Below are positions 7,631 to 16,800 of a stretch of 64,000 bases of DNA, piece by piece. The DNA lies in assembly GCF_018135625.1 (NCBI RefSeq), contig NZ_CP073078.1, positions 3,442,501-3,506,500 of the forward strand. The letters are read 5' to 3'. This stretch comes from Phenylobacterium montanum (lineage in GTDB: Bacteria > Pseudomonadota > Alphaproteobacteria > Caulobacterales > Caulobacteraceae). The notes below the pieces were generated by a model, which was not told where the DNA came from, did no database searches, and saw nothing but the letters and a program-made list of their open reading frames with translations. The position numbers and the translations under genes are program-made. How positions within the stretch are numbered: position 1 is the first letter of the stretch; each line of letters starts with the position of its first letter.

Positions 7631-9211
7631 TCAGCGCGCCGGGCGCGGCGCGGGTGGCGGCGCGCCCGGCAGTTTCAGCTCGAACACCGATCCCTCCGGC
7701 CCGGTCCTGGCCAGGGTCAGGTCGCCGCCGTGGCCCTGGGCCAGCTCGCGCGAGATGGCGAGGCCGAGACCGGCGCCGCCGGGATTGGCGGAGGCGGCGA
7801 AGGGCTGGAACAGACGCGCCATCACCCGCTCGGGCACGCCCGGGCCGTCGTCGGCGATACGGATCAGGCTGACGCCGTTGGCCTGTTCCAGGCTGACGGC
7901 GATGGCGCCCGCGCCGACCCCACCCTCCTGCCCGGCTATGGCCTGGCGGCCGTTGCGCAGCAGATTGACCAGGATTCGGTGCAGCTGCTCGGGATCGGCG
8001 CTGACCCGGGCCTGGGGGGCGATCTTCAGGTCCAGCCGCACGCCCTCCGGCGTCAGGCCCGCGTCCTCGGCCGCAGCCTCCACCGCAGGCGCCAGCCACA
8101 GCGTGTCCAGGCTGGGCGCCGCCTCCTCGCTCTTGCCATAGGCCAGGACATTGGAGGCCAGGGTGACGGCGCGGTCCAAGGCTCGCTCCAGCCGCGGCAT
8201 GGCCTGGGCCACCTTGGGGTCGCCCGACTGGGCCAGGCGTTCGGAGGCGATCTGGGCGCTGGTCAGCATGTTGCGCAGGTCGTGGTTGATCTTGGCCACG
8301 GCCTCGCCTAGCGCCGCCAGCCGCGCGCGTGAGTTCAAGGCCGCGCGCAGGTCGGCCTGCATGCGGTCCAGCTCGGCCTCGGCGCGGCCGATCTCGTCGC
8401 GGCGGCCGGAGGGGTTCAGGCCGGCGGCGAGGTCCTCGGGGTCGGCGCGGAACCGCTCCATCGACTTGGTGATGCGCTGCATGGGGCGGACGAGGAGCGC
8501 GTTCAGCGACAGATAGACCAGTCCCCCGGCCACAGCGCTGATGATGGCGGCCACGGCCAGGAGCCGCAGCAGATAGGCCTGCAGCTCATGCCGCAGCGGG
8601 CCGTCCGGGGCCACAATCTCGACGAAGTCGCCGGACCGGAAACGCGGCCGATCGACCACCCGCACCATGCGGTCGCCGCCCAGGAGGGTGCGGAACGGCG
8701 CCACCAGCGAGTCCAGCGACTCGCCGCGCCTCAGGTCCACCAGGTAGGGCGTGCGGTTCATCCGCGGGCCGGCCAGCATCAGGCGCCGCACCCCGTCGCT
8801 CTGCACCGCCACCGAGACCACCCCGGCGCCTTCCAGGAGCTGGTTTGAGAGTTTGTCGCTGACCACCTGGTTGGGGGCGGCGTCCACCGCCAGCGAGGCC
8901 AGCTCGGCGGCGCGGACCCGGTCCTCCAGCCAGCGCTCCTCGAACTGGGCCATGGAGGAGGGCAGGATCAAGAGGCCCGCCAGGGCCACGAACAGGATGG
9001 TCAGGATCAGCAGGCGCGAAGACAGGCCGCCCGGCCAGAACAGCCGGCGGGCGCGGCGCCGGAAGTCCTGGCCCGCGGTCTGGTCCGTCCGCCGCGCGGG
9101 CGCCGCCGCCTCCGGGGCGCCTTGCGGGGCGCCCGCCTCGGGGACGTTGGGCTCGATCGGCGCGGAGGCTGAAGCGTCCGCCATGTCGCAACCCGTTACT
9201 GCACCGGGCAT
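7631..9211 (-). CDS. Membrane sensor histidine kinase (HAMP)
   Basis: Up to 526 residues (517 if the ATG at 9184 is used; neither start has a good ribosome binding site). Order: Ala/Pro-rich cytoplasmic N terminus, first membrane helix near residues 66-84, a sensing region of about 130 residues outside the membrane, second helix near 214-236, HAMP linker, and dimerisation helix with the phosphoacceptor in AKINHDLRNMLTS. The catalytic ATPase domain has N box LLRNGRQA, G1 ADDGPGVP and G2 GGAGLGLAI. No response regulator lies next to it, so the partner is unknown. It is convergent with the GST gene and lies downstream of the TVP38 gene on the same strand. Confidence 0.88.
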   Translation of the reverse strand: MPGAVTGCDMADASASAPIEPNVPEAGAPQGAPEAAAPARRTDQTAGQDFRRRARRLFWPGGLSSRLLILTILFVALAGLLILPSSMAQFEERWLEDRVRAAELASLAVDAAPNQVVSDKLSNQLLEGAGVVSVAVQSDGVRRLMLAGPRMNRTPYLVDLRRGESLDSLVAPFRTLLGGDRMVRVVDRPRFRSGDFVEIVAPDGPLRHELQAYLLRLLAVAAIISAVAGGLVYLSLNALLVRPMQRITKSMERFRADPEDLAAGLNPSGRRDEIGRAEAELDRMQADLRAALNSRARLAALGEAVAKINHDLRNMLTSAQIASERLAQSGDPKVAQAMPRLERALDRAVTLASNVLAYGKSEEAAPSLDTLWLAPAVEAAAEDAGLTPEGVRLDLKIAPQARVSADPEQLHRILVNLLRNGRQAIAGQEGGVGAGAIAVSLEQANGVSLIRIADDGPGVPERVMARLFQPFAASANPGGAGLGLAISRELAQGHGGDLTLARTGPEGSVFELKLPGAPPPAPRPAR

Positions 9212-9285
9212 GGGAGAGCAACGCAGCCGGGACGGCCGCGTCGCATTCCATCAGGGCAGTATAGCTGCGCCATCGTAAGGAAGCT

Positions 9286-10011
9286 CTACCGTCTCCGCCG
9301 CAATCGGCGCACGACGACCGGCGCCAGGGCCAAAAGGCCGAGCCCGACCAGCGGAACCACCACGGCGGGGTGCATGAGATCGTGAAGATGGGTGTGACCG
9401 CCGCGAGCGAAGACCGTGTTCAGGCTCGACCCGACCCCGGCATAGACGAACGAGACCGGCACGATGCCGACAAAGGTGGCGGCGACGAAGGTGGTGAGCG
9501 GAATGTCGACGAAGCCCAGGGCCAGGTTGGCCAGCCAGAAGGGCGCCACCGGGATCAGCCTCAGGGCCGCGACATAGGCGAAGGCGTCCTCCTCTATGCC
9601 GCGCTCGATCCGGTCCACCAGCGAGCCGGCGCGGCCCCGGAGGGCGTCGCCGATCGCCGTGCGGCAGACCAGGAAGATCACGGCAGAGCCGAGGGTGCAG
9701 CCGGTGGCCGCCGCCGCCCCGCCGACCCAGGGGCCGAACAGCAGGCCGCCGGTCAGGGTCATGATCAGGGCGGCCGGCAGGGACAGGGCCACCACCAGCA
9801 CATAGACCCCCACATAGGCGCCGAGGCAGAGGACCGGGTGGGCGTGGACATAGGCCAGCAGCAGAAGGCGGTTCTGGTGCAGCGCGTGCAGCGACAAGCG
9901 CTGGGGCAGGCCCGAAGCGAAGGCCAGCACAAGGCCCAAGGCCACCACGGCCAGCGGCCCGAAGCGGCGCAGGAGGCCGAGGGGCGAACGGTCCGGGGCG
10001 AGCTGGCTCAC
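9286..10011 (-). CDS. TVP38/TMEM64 (VTT-domain) membrane protein
   Basis: 241 residues, starting at a GTG that overlaps the pyrD stop (GTGA). The open frame continues upstream across pyrD but that part is not this gene. It has about six hydrophobic segments with the SNARE-associated/VTT core: GGLLFGPWVGGAAAATGCTL followed by FLVCRTAIGDALRGR, then LRLIPVAPFWLANLALGF and VPVSFVYAGVGSSL. Members of this family are related to DedA lipid transporters; the substrate here is unknown. An Arg-rich tail (VVRRLRRRR) ends the protein, probably cytoplasmic. It is the last of four overlapping genes. Confidence 0.88.
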   Translation of the reverse strand: MSQLAPDRSPLGLLRRFGPLAVVALGLVLAFASGLPQRLSLHALHQNRLLLLAYVHAHPVLCLGAYVGVYVLVVALSLPAALIMTLTGGLLFGPWVGGAAAATGCTLGSAVIFLVCRTAIGDALRGRAGSLVDRIERGIEEDAFAYVAALRLIPVAPFWLANLALGFVDIPLTTFVAATFVGIVPVSFVYAGVGSSLNTVFARGGHTHLHDLMHPAVVVPLVGLGLLALAPVVVRRLRRRR

Positions 10012-11060
10012 CGCGCGCCCACGGCCTCGACCAGGCTGGAAAAGCCGTCGGCCTTCAGCCGCAGGGCCAGATCGCGGCGCACGCGCACCGCCAAGCCAGG
10101 GCCTTCGAAGACCATGGCGGAGTAGAACTGCACGGCGCTGGCCCCCGCGCGGATCTTGGCGTAGGCGTCCGCGCCGCTGGCGATCCCGCCGGCGCCGATC
10201 AGGGCGATGCGGCCGGCCGCGGCGGCATGGAAGCGGGCCAGGACCGCGGTCGAGAGCGCCATCAGCGGCGGGCCGGACAGGCCACCGGCCTCGCCCTTCA
10301 GGCTCGAGCGCAAGGTCTCGGGCCGCGACAGGGTGGTGTTGCCGGCGATGATCCCCTGCAGGCCGAAGGCGACCACGGTCTCGACGATCGCCTCGATTTC
10401 GGCGTCCTCCAGGTCGGGCGCCACTTTCAGGAAGATCGGGAAATCTGTGCCCGATCCCTTGAGCGCCGCGCGCACTTCGCCCAGGCGGCCCAGAAGCTCC
10501 TCCAGCGCCTGGCGGGTCTGCAGGGCGCGCAGGCCGGGGGTGTTGGGCGAGGAGATGTTGACAGTGAAATAGTCGGCCAGGCCCCAGAGCCGCTTCAGCC
10601 CCGTCACATAGTCGCCGATGCGGTCGGCGGCGTCCTTGTTGGCGCCGATATTGGCGCCCACCACGCCGCGCCGGGGCCGCCGGGCCAGGCGGCCGGCGAA
10701 GGCCTCCAGCCCCTCGTTGTTGAAACCCATGCGGTTGATCACCGCCCGGTCCTCGCTGAGCCGGAACAGGCGCGGGCGCGGATTGCCCGCCTGGGGCAGC
10801 GGCGTGACCGTGCCACATTCGACGAAGCCGAAGCCGGCGGCCAGCATGGCGTCCGGCACCTCGGCGTTCTTGTCGAAGCCGGCGGCGAGGCCGATAGCGT
10901 TGGGCAGCTTCAGGCCGCAGAGATCGACGGCCAGGTCGGGCGCCCCCTGCGACGCGCGTGGTCCGAGGCCCAGGGCCAGGAGGCGGATGGTCAGCCGGTG
11001 CGCATCCTCGGCGTCCAGCTGGCGCAGCGCCCCGGCCGCCAGGTCATGCAGGGCGCTCAA
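10008..11060 (-). CDS. pyrD: Dihydroorotate dehydrogenase (quinone), class 2
   Basis: 350 residues; oxidises dihydroorotate to orotate with FMN and passes electrons to membrane quinone in pyrimidine synthesis. The class 2 N-terminal extension (helices before LPNAIGLAAGFDKNAE) is present, as are INRMGFNNEG, NISSPNTPGLR with the catalytic serine of this class, FLKVAPDL, GNTTLSRP and the FMN phosphate loop LIGAGGIASG. It starts at TTG 11060, overlapping the DUF952 stop (TTGA), and its own stop overlaps the next GTG. Expression is probably set by coupling to its neighbours. Confidence 0.95.
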   Translation of the reverse strand: MSALHDLAAGALRQLDAEDAHRLTIRLLALGLGPRASQGAPDLAVDLCGLKLPNAIGLAAGFDKNAEVPDAMLAAGFGFVECGTVTPLPQAGNPRPRLFRLSEDRAVINRMGFNNEGLEAFAGRLARRPRRGVVGANIGANKDAADRIGDYVTGLKRLWGLADYFTVNISSPNTPGLRALQTRQALEELLGRLGEVRAALKGSGTDFPIFLKVAPDLEDAEIEAIVETVVAFGLQGIIAGNTTLSRPETLRSSLKGEAGGLSGPPLMALSTAVLARFHAAAAGRIALIGAGGIASGADAYAKIRAGASAVQFYSAMVFEGPGLAVRVRRDLALRLKADGFSSLVEAVGAR

Positions 11061-11401
11061 GGCCGCAGCGCTTCCAGCATCGGCGCGCCCTCGGCGTCCA
11101 GCTCCACCGTCAGGGTTTCCACCGCCAGGGCCGGATCCAGCGGGCCGTAGAGGTGGGGAAAGAGGTCGCCGCCGCGCGAAGGCTCCCAGCGCAGGGCCGC
11201 GCCCAGGGTCTCGGCCTCGAAACCGACCACCAGCAGGTCCTTCTGGCCGCGGAAATAGCGGCGTCCCGTCTCGGCGGCCTGGGCGGCGGTGGAGAAGTGG
11301 ATGAAGCCGTCGGCGAGGTCGACCGCCGCGCCGTCGAAGCGGCCGGCCGCGACCGCCGCCTGCCAGGCCTCGCGGCTGATCAGCTTGTAGATGCGGGTCA
11401 C
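11057..11401 (-). CDS. DUF952 family protein
   Basis: 114 residues, GTG start inside the stop of the upstream phosphatase gene (GTGA). Matches the DUF952 family: opening with a RIYKLISREAW strand-helix, then FIHFSTAAQAAET, DLLVVGFEAE, LRWEPSRGGDLFPHLYGPL and a short C-terminal strand. The fold is related to ADP-ribosyltransferase-like small domains, and no activity is established. It sits between a SixA-like phosphatase and pyrD with overlaps on both sides. Confidence 0.85.
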   Translation of the reverse strand: MTRIYKLISREAWQAAVAAGRFDGAAVDLADGFIHFSTAAQAAETGRRYFRGQKDLLVVGFEAETLGAALRWEPSRGGDLFPHLYGPLDPALAVETLTVELDAEGAPMLEALRP

Positions 11402-11883
11402 AGGGAGCCCCCGCCGTGGTCGCGCGGGACCAGCATCCGCTGCAGCAGTGGGCGCTTGCCCGGCCGCATGTCGAACACGGCCGCGGCGGCTGTGGGGAAA
11501 CTGTCCAGCCTGTCGGGCTCGGAACCCGCCAGCATCAGGGCCAGTTCGTGCAGGCCGGGGTTGTGGCCGACGATCATCAGGGCGCCGGAGTCCAGGCCGT
11601 CGCGGGCCGCCTCGGCCAGCTGCTCGCGGCTGGCGAGATAGAGGGCCCGGTCCTCCTCGACCCGAGCCGCCGGAAAGGCCGGCGCGACGCCTTCCCAGGT
11701 CTCCAGGGCCCGCCGGGCGGTCGACACCAGCACCAGGTCGGGCGCAAAGCCGGCCTGGGCCAGCACCCGCCCCATGATCGCCGCATCGCGGTGGCCACGC
11801 TCGGTCAGGCCGCGATCGAAGTCGCGCCCGGTGCTCGAGACGGACTCGGCCTTGGCGTGCCGCAGCAGAATCAATTGGGGCAT
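11398..11883 (-). CDS. SixA-like histidine phosphatase
   Basis: 161 residues of the histidine phosphatase superfamily, in the short SixA branch. The catalytic RHAKA motif is at residues 8-12 (QLILLRHAKAES), followed by DFDRGLTERG, LVSTARRALET with the second arginine, and IVGHNPGLHEL with the second histidine. SixA in E. coli removes phosphate from phosphohistidine proteins; this target is unknown. AGGAG precedes the ATG. It is the first gene of an overlapping set with DUF952, pyrD and the TVP38 gene, and is divergent from metX with a 16-base palindrome in between. Confidence 0.87.
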   Translation of the reverse strand: MPQLILLRHAKAESVSSTGRDFDRGLTERGHRDAAIMGRVLAQAGFAPDLVLVSTARRALETWEGVAPAFPAARVEEDRALYLASREQLAEAARDGLDSGALMIVGHNPGLHELALMLAGSEPDRLDSFPTAAAAVFDMRPGKRPLLQRMLVPRDHGGGSL

Positions 11884-11895
11884 GGGCTCTCCTGC

Positions 11896-11911
11896 GCGAG
11901 GCGCGCCTCGC
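11896..11911. promoter_or_regulatory. 16-base palindrome between sixA-like gene and metX
   Basis: A perfect dyad, GCGAGGCGCGCCTCGC, 13 bases upstream of the SixA-like start and 79 bases upstream of metX. It could be an operator for the divergent promoters or a hairpin in the leader of the SixA-like gene. No run of T follows, so a terminator is unlikely. Confidence 0.35.
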
Positions 11912-11968
11912 CCCCTTCCTTAGCCCAAAGCCGCGGCTGCGTGGAAGGCGCCGGTTGACAGCGCGGCC

Positions 11969-13150
11969 ATGGAACGCTCCAAGGCGGCGATGAACCAGCT
12001 TGCGGGTGTCGTGCAGATGGTCGGGACGGACGGCGGGCTGATGCGTTTCGGGCCTGACCGCCCGCTGCGCCTGGATTCCGGCGCCAGCCTTTCCAACCTG
12101 GAGATCGCCTACCGCACCTATGGCGAGCTGAACGCCGACCGTTCGAACGCGGTCCTGATCTGTCACGCCCTGACCCTGGACCAGCATGTCGCCTCGACCC
12201 ACCCGATCACCGGCAAGCCGGGCTGGTGGCCGCATGTGGTGGGGCCGGGCAAGCCGATCGACCCCGAGCGGCACTTCATCATCAGCTCGAACGTGGTCGG
12301 GGGCTGCATGGGCACGACCGGGCCCTCCTCGACCGATCCCCTGACCGGCAAGCCCTACGGCCTGGCCTTCCCGGTGATCACCATCGCCGACATGGTGCGC
12401 GCCCAGGCGATGCTGGTGGAGGCGCTGGGGGTGGAGACCCTGTTCGCCGTGGTCGGCGGCTCCATGGGCGGCATGCAGGTGCTGCAATGGGCTGCGGACT
12501 ATCCCGAGCGGCTGTTCTCGGCGGTCTGCATCGCCTCGGCCGCCCGGCATTCGGCGCAGAACATCGCCTTCCACGAGGTGGGTCGCCAGGCGATCATGGC
12601 CGATCCCGACTGGCGCGGCGGGGACTATGCGCACCAGGGCGTGCGGCCGGAAAAGGGCCTGGCCGTCTCGCGCATGGCCGCGCATATCACCTACCTGTCC
12701 GAGGCCGCCCTGCAGCGCAAGTTCGGCCGCGAGTTGCAACGCGACGGCCTCTCCTGGGGCTTCGACGCCGACTTCCAGGTCGAGAGCTACCTGCGCCACC
12801 AGGGGGCGACCTTCGTCGACCGGTTCGACGCCAACAGCTATCTCTACATCACCCGGGCCATGGACTATTTCGACCTGGCCGCGGCGCACGGCGGCTCCCT
12901 GGCCAAGGCCTTCGCCCGCGCCAGCCAGGTGAGGTTCTGCATCCTGTCCTTCACCTCGGACTGGCTATACCCGACCACCGAGAGCCGGGCGGTGGTCAAG
13001 GCGCTGAACGCCGCCACGGCCCGGGCCAGCTTCGTCGAGATCGAGAGCGACAAGGGCCACGACGCCTTCCTCCTGGACGAGCCGGTGATGGTGCGCGCGA
13101 TCGGCGGCTTCCTCGACGCCGCCGGCCAGGCGCGGGGGCTGGCCGCGTGA
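11969..13150 (+). CDS. metX: Homoserine O-acyltransferase
   Basis: 393 residues (or 386 from the ATG at 11990, which has a nearby AAGG). An alpha/beta hydrolase-fold enzyme that acylates homoserine at the start of methionine synthesis. Motifs: [44 protein letters not shown], the nucleophile elbow [17 protein letters not shown] with the catalytic aspartate, and DKGHDAFLL with the histidine. The GTGA overlap with metW is the usual alphaproteobacterial arrangement. No SAM riboswitch is recognisable upstream. Acetyl versus succinyl donor cannot be settled by eye. Confidence 0.94.
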   Translation: MERSKAAMNQLAGVVQMVGTDGGLMRFGPDRPLRLDSGASLSNLEIAYRTYGELNADRSNAVLICHALTLDQHVASTHPITGKPGWWPHVVGPGKPIDPERHFIISSNVVGGCMGTTGPSSTDPLTGKPYGLAFPVITIADMVRAQAMLVEALGVETLFAVVGGSMGGMQVLQWAADYPERLFSAVCIASAARHSAQNIAFHEVGRQAIMADPDWRGGDYAHQGVRPEKGLAVSRMAAHITYLSEAALQRKFGRELQRDGLSWGFDADFQVESYLRHQGATFVDRFDANSYLYITRAMDYFDLAAAHGGSLAKAFARASQVRFCILSFTSDWLYPTTESRAVVKALNAATARASFVEIESDKGHDAFLLDEPVMVRAIGGFLDAAGQARGLAA

Positions 13151-13815
13151 ACAGCCTGAAGCCCGCCGAGGCGCGCGAGGACTTTCGCGAGATCCTGAGG
13201 CTGGTGCGTCCCGGCGCGCGGGTGCTGGACATCGGCTGCGGCGAAGGCGCCCTGCTGGAGCTTCTGACCCGCGAGAAGGGCGTGGATGGTCGGGGGCTGG
13301 AGATCAGCCCCCTCGGCGTCTCGGCCTGCCTGGCGCGGGGCTTGGCGGTCGTGCAGGGCGACGCCGACCGCGACCTGGCCGATTTCCCCAGCCGCGCCTT
13401 CGACTACGCTATCCTGTCCCAGACCCTGCAGGCGGTGATGGAGCCCAGGCAGGTGCTGAGCGAGCTTTTGCGCATCGCCGACCGGGCGATCGTGTCCCTG
13501 CCCAATTTCGGCTATTGGAAGGTGCGGCTGGCGCTGCTGGCCACCGGGCGCATGCCGATGACCGGCTCGCTGCCCGAGCCGTGGTATTCGACGCCGAATA
13601 TCCACCTGTGCACCCTGCGCGACTTCACCGACCTGGTGGCCGAGCTCGGCCTGCGCATCGAGGCCTCGGCGGCGCTTTCCGACGGCCACCCCGCCCGCGC
13701 CATCGACCCGACGGGCCCGCTGGAGAACTGGCGCTCGGAACAGGTGATCTTCATGCTGAGCCGCCCCGGCGCCGCCGCCAGCCCGCCGCCGCGGGACGGC
13801 GAGCTGTTCGGGTGA
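13147..13815 (+). CDS. metW: Methionine biosynthesis protein MetW
   Basis: 222 residues starting at a GTG that overlaps the metX stop. A class I methyltransferase-like protein, with the SAM motif [15 protein letters not shown] near residue 31, followed by [12 protein letters not shown], the MetW-typical [11 protein letters not shown], and [13 protein letters not shown]. The region [15 protein letters not shown] is also characteristic. MetW is known to pair with MetX in homoserine acylation; the operon supports this. A low-complexity Pro/Ala tail ends the protein. It converges on the autotransporter gene with 3 bases between the stops. Confidence 0.93.
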   Translation: MNSLKPAEAREDFREILRLVRPGARVLDIGCGEGALLELLTREKGVDGRGLEISPLGVSACLARGLAVVQGDADRDLADFPSRAFDYAILSQTLQAVMEPRQVLSELLRIADRAIVSLPNFGYWKVRLALLATGRMPMTGSLPEPWYSTPNIHLCTLRDFTDLVAELGLRIEASAALSDGHPARAIDPTGPLENWRSEQVIFMLSRPGAAASPPPRDGELFG

Positions 13816-13818
13816 GCC

Positions 13819-16800
13819 TCAGAACAGGAACCGCGCCGTCGCCCTTGCGTCGTAGGTGCTGTAGCCGGTGCGGAAGACGCCGCCGGCGCTGGCGTTGAAG
13901 TCGGCGTAGTTGCCGCTGGCGCGCAGGCCGACCCGGGCGATGAAGCCGCCCCTGTCGTTGTAGTCCGGCGACAGGGTGAACGGAGCGCCGCCGGCGAAGT
14001 GCGCCGTCGTAAACGCGGGGCCGCCATAGACGACGTCGCGATAGCCCACGGTCAGCTCGGGGCTCCAGCGGGTGGTGGCGCCGTAGCTGGCGCCGAACAC
14101 CATGTCGGCCTGAACGATGGCTTCCTTGTTCAGCTTGGAATTGATTGTCAGGTCATAGGAATCGCCGGCGCCGTGTTCGGTGTGGCCTTCCTCGTACATC
14201 AGGACGAAGTCGGCCAGGGCTTCCGGCTTGACGTAGTAGCGGCCGAAAGACTCCTTGTACGAGGCGCTGATCGAGGCCGTGCCGATGCCGCCCATCCAGT
14301 TGGCCTTGGCCAGGCGATAGAGGGTGGCGTCGGCGGTGCCCGACTGCTGCATCAGAACGCGCCGGCTTTCGAGGAACGACCAGCCGCCGTTGACGCTGGC
14401 GCCCAGGTTGAAGCCGCCGCCGCCAGTGCGCCAATAGGCGCCCGCCTCGACTGCGGCTGCGCCCTGCGAGGAGCCGTCGGACCGGGCCAGGTCATGCACG
14501 CTGGAGGAGACGAAGGCTGCCGCCAGGCCCACTGCGGAGCGGCCAGTAGCCTTCTCCACCCCGCCGGCGAAGCCGAAGCCCTTGCTGGTGTAGCCGTTGA
14601 CCTGATCCGAGTCGCTGCGGCTGTTGTAGTAGGTGATCTCCTGCACCCAGCCGCGCGATCCGCCGTCTTCCATCTTCTCGGGCGAATCGGCCTCGGCGCG
14701 GGCGATGGCCTGCTGGCCCAGCACCATGTCCTCGAACGGCCCGCCGGAATAGTCGGGCAGGAACTGGTCGTAGACCTTCAGGAAGCTGGAGCGGTCCGTA
14801 GCGCTGAGCAGGGCCGAGCCCGTGGAGCCCACGGCGCTGGCGTTAGTTCCCGTGGTCGCGTCGAAGGCGGTGTAGACGGCGTTGTAGGCTGCGGACTCTG
14901 CCGGGTTGAGCTTGAGGTCCTGGGCTGTCTTGCGGCTGACGGTGACCGTCAGATCCTCGTTCGAGCCCTGCTGGGTCACGCTGACCGATCCGTTGTAGAG
15001 GTACGGTATCGCCCCGAGCACGGTCGAGGTGTTCGCCACCGTGATGCCGTTCGTCCCGGCTTCGATCAGATTGTAGGTGGTCTGCTGGGCGGTCAGCTTG
15101 GTCAGGAAGTTCAGGCCGAGCCTAGCGCCGCTGTCGAAGGTGACCGACCCGTTGGCGATCAATTGGGTCGCCGTATTGGCCGGATCGACCGTCAGGAACA
15201 GCTGACCCACCGCGCCAATGTGAATCGAGCCGACATTGATCGCCGCCTGCGCGCCGCCCAAGGTGTTGGCGGTCGGCTTGGTGATGTCCAGCAGCGAAGT
15301 GGTCGCGCCGGCGTCCGTGCCGACGTTGATCGATAGCCTGCCGCCCGAGGATTCGGCCAGGGCGCCGACCACGCCGCTGCTGTTGACGTCGATCTGGTCG
15401 TTCTGACCGCCGAACTGGAGGCCGCCGATCACCGTACCGGCTTGGATGTCGAGCTTCGCGTTGCCGGAACCGAACAGGATATCGCCGGTGATGGAGGGGG
15501 CCAGCGTCGTCGTCACGCCCGCCGAGGTTGTTCCGGTCAGCGCCGGGTCGGTCACCTGGGTGACCGTAACGCCCGTCGTGTTGGCGCTGAGGTCGATGGC
15601 GGTCGTCTTGCTGCCCGCGGCCACCGGCTGTGTCACGTCGATCGGGGTGATGCTGGCGAGGATCACGCCGCTGTTGGTGATCGAGGCGAGGCTGCCCGAA
15701 CCATCCTTGATGGCCACCGCGTCGCCAGACGTGCCGCCGCCGGCCGGGGATTTGAGCACGCCGGCTATGCCGCCGATGCCGGCCAGGATGTTGCCGCGGT
15801 TGTAGAGGCTGGGCACCGACGAGCCGGCGTCGATCTGGATGGCGGTCACGCTGCCGGGGATCGAGGCTGCGGTGGTCTCGCTGGCCGTGACCGAGCCGAC
15901 GATGTTCAGGGCCGCGCCATAGGTGTGGCCGTTGGTCGTGACCGTGGCCGGGCTGGTGATCGCCACGTCGCCGAGATGCAGGGCGGTGACCTGGCCGATG
16001 GAGCCGTTCTTGTCCCGAGCGCGCGCAATGCCGGTGGCCTGAACGGTGCCGGTCAGGTTCACGCCGCCAAAGATGCTGACCTGGTTCGACCCTGTGGAAT
16101 GGTAGAGGCCGGCGTTGTCGACATAGCCCGCGCCGATCTGGACGCTGTTGGCGCCGACCGCGACGCCATTGTTGTCCGTGGTGTAGACGCCCGACCCGGT
16201 GACCGTGCCGCCGAGAACGAGGCCGAAGCCGCTGTTCCCGAACTGGCCGACCTGGGTGGCCGCGGTTCCGCTGCCGATCAGGAGCGCCGGCGCGCGGCCA
16301 TAGGAGGCGACCGCCGCGCCGACGACCGCCGCGGTGGTGCTGCTGCCGCTGCCGCTGGCCGCGACCGCAGCGTCCAGGCTGACGCCGCCGGCCACATTGC
16401 CGCCGATGGCCACGGCCGGGCCGCCCTGGAGCAGCTCCGAGCTGGCCTGGTTGGCCACCAGGGCGAGGATCGAGGGAATGGTCGGCGCCGTGGTCGAACG
16501 ATAGCCGGTGGCGGTGATGGTGGCGTTGATCTCGACTGCGCCAGCGGTGTGGGTGGTCGTGGTTCCGCTGCTGGTGGTGGTGGTCGTGTCGAAGCCGGTG
16601 ACGGGTCCCGCGAGATTGACGCCGATCGCGTTCTGGCCGAGCGCGCTGATCGTGCCGCTGAGATTTACGCTGCCGACCGCGCCCTGGGCGTTGATGCCGT
16701 AGCTGACGTCGCTGGTTCCGGAATTGCCGCCCGTGACCGAAATGGAGCCGAGGTTGCTCAGATTGCCGCTGATGCCGTTGGCGCCGATGAAGACGCCGGC

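Noticed and set aside
11884-11989. SAM-II riboswitch before metX
   Set aside because: The region is GC-rich and lacks the AT-rich pseudoknot segments; only a palindrome is present.
13815-13819. Terminator between metW and autotransporter
   Set aside because: Only 3 bases separate the stops and I see no hairpin with a T run there.
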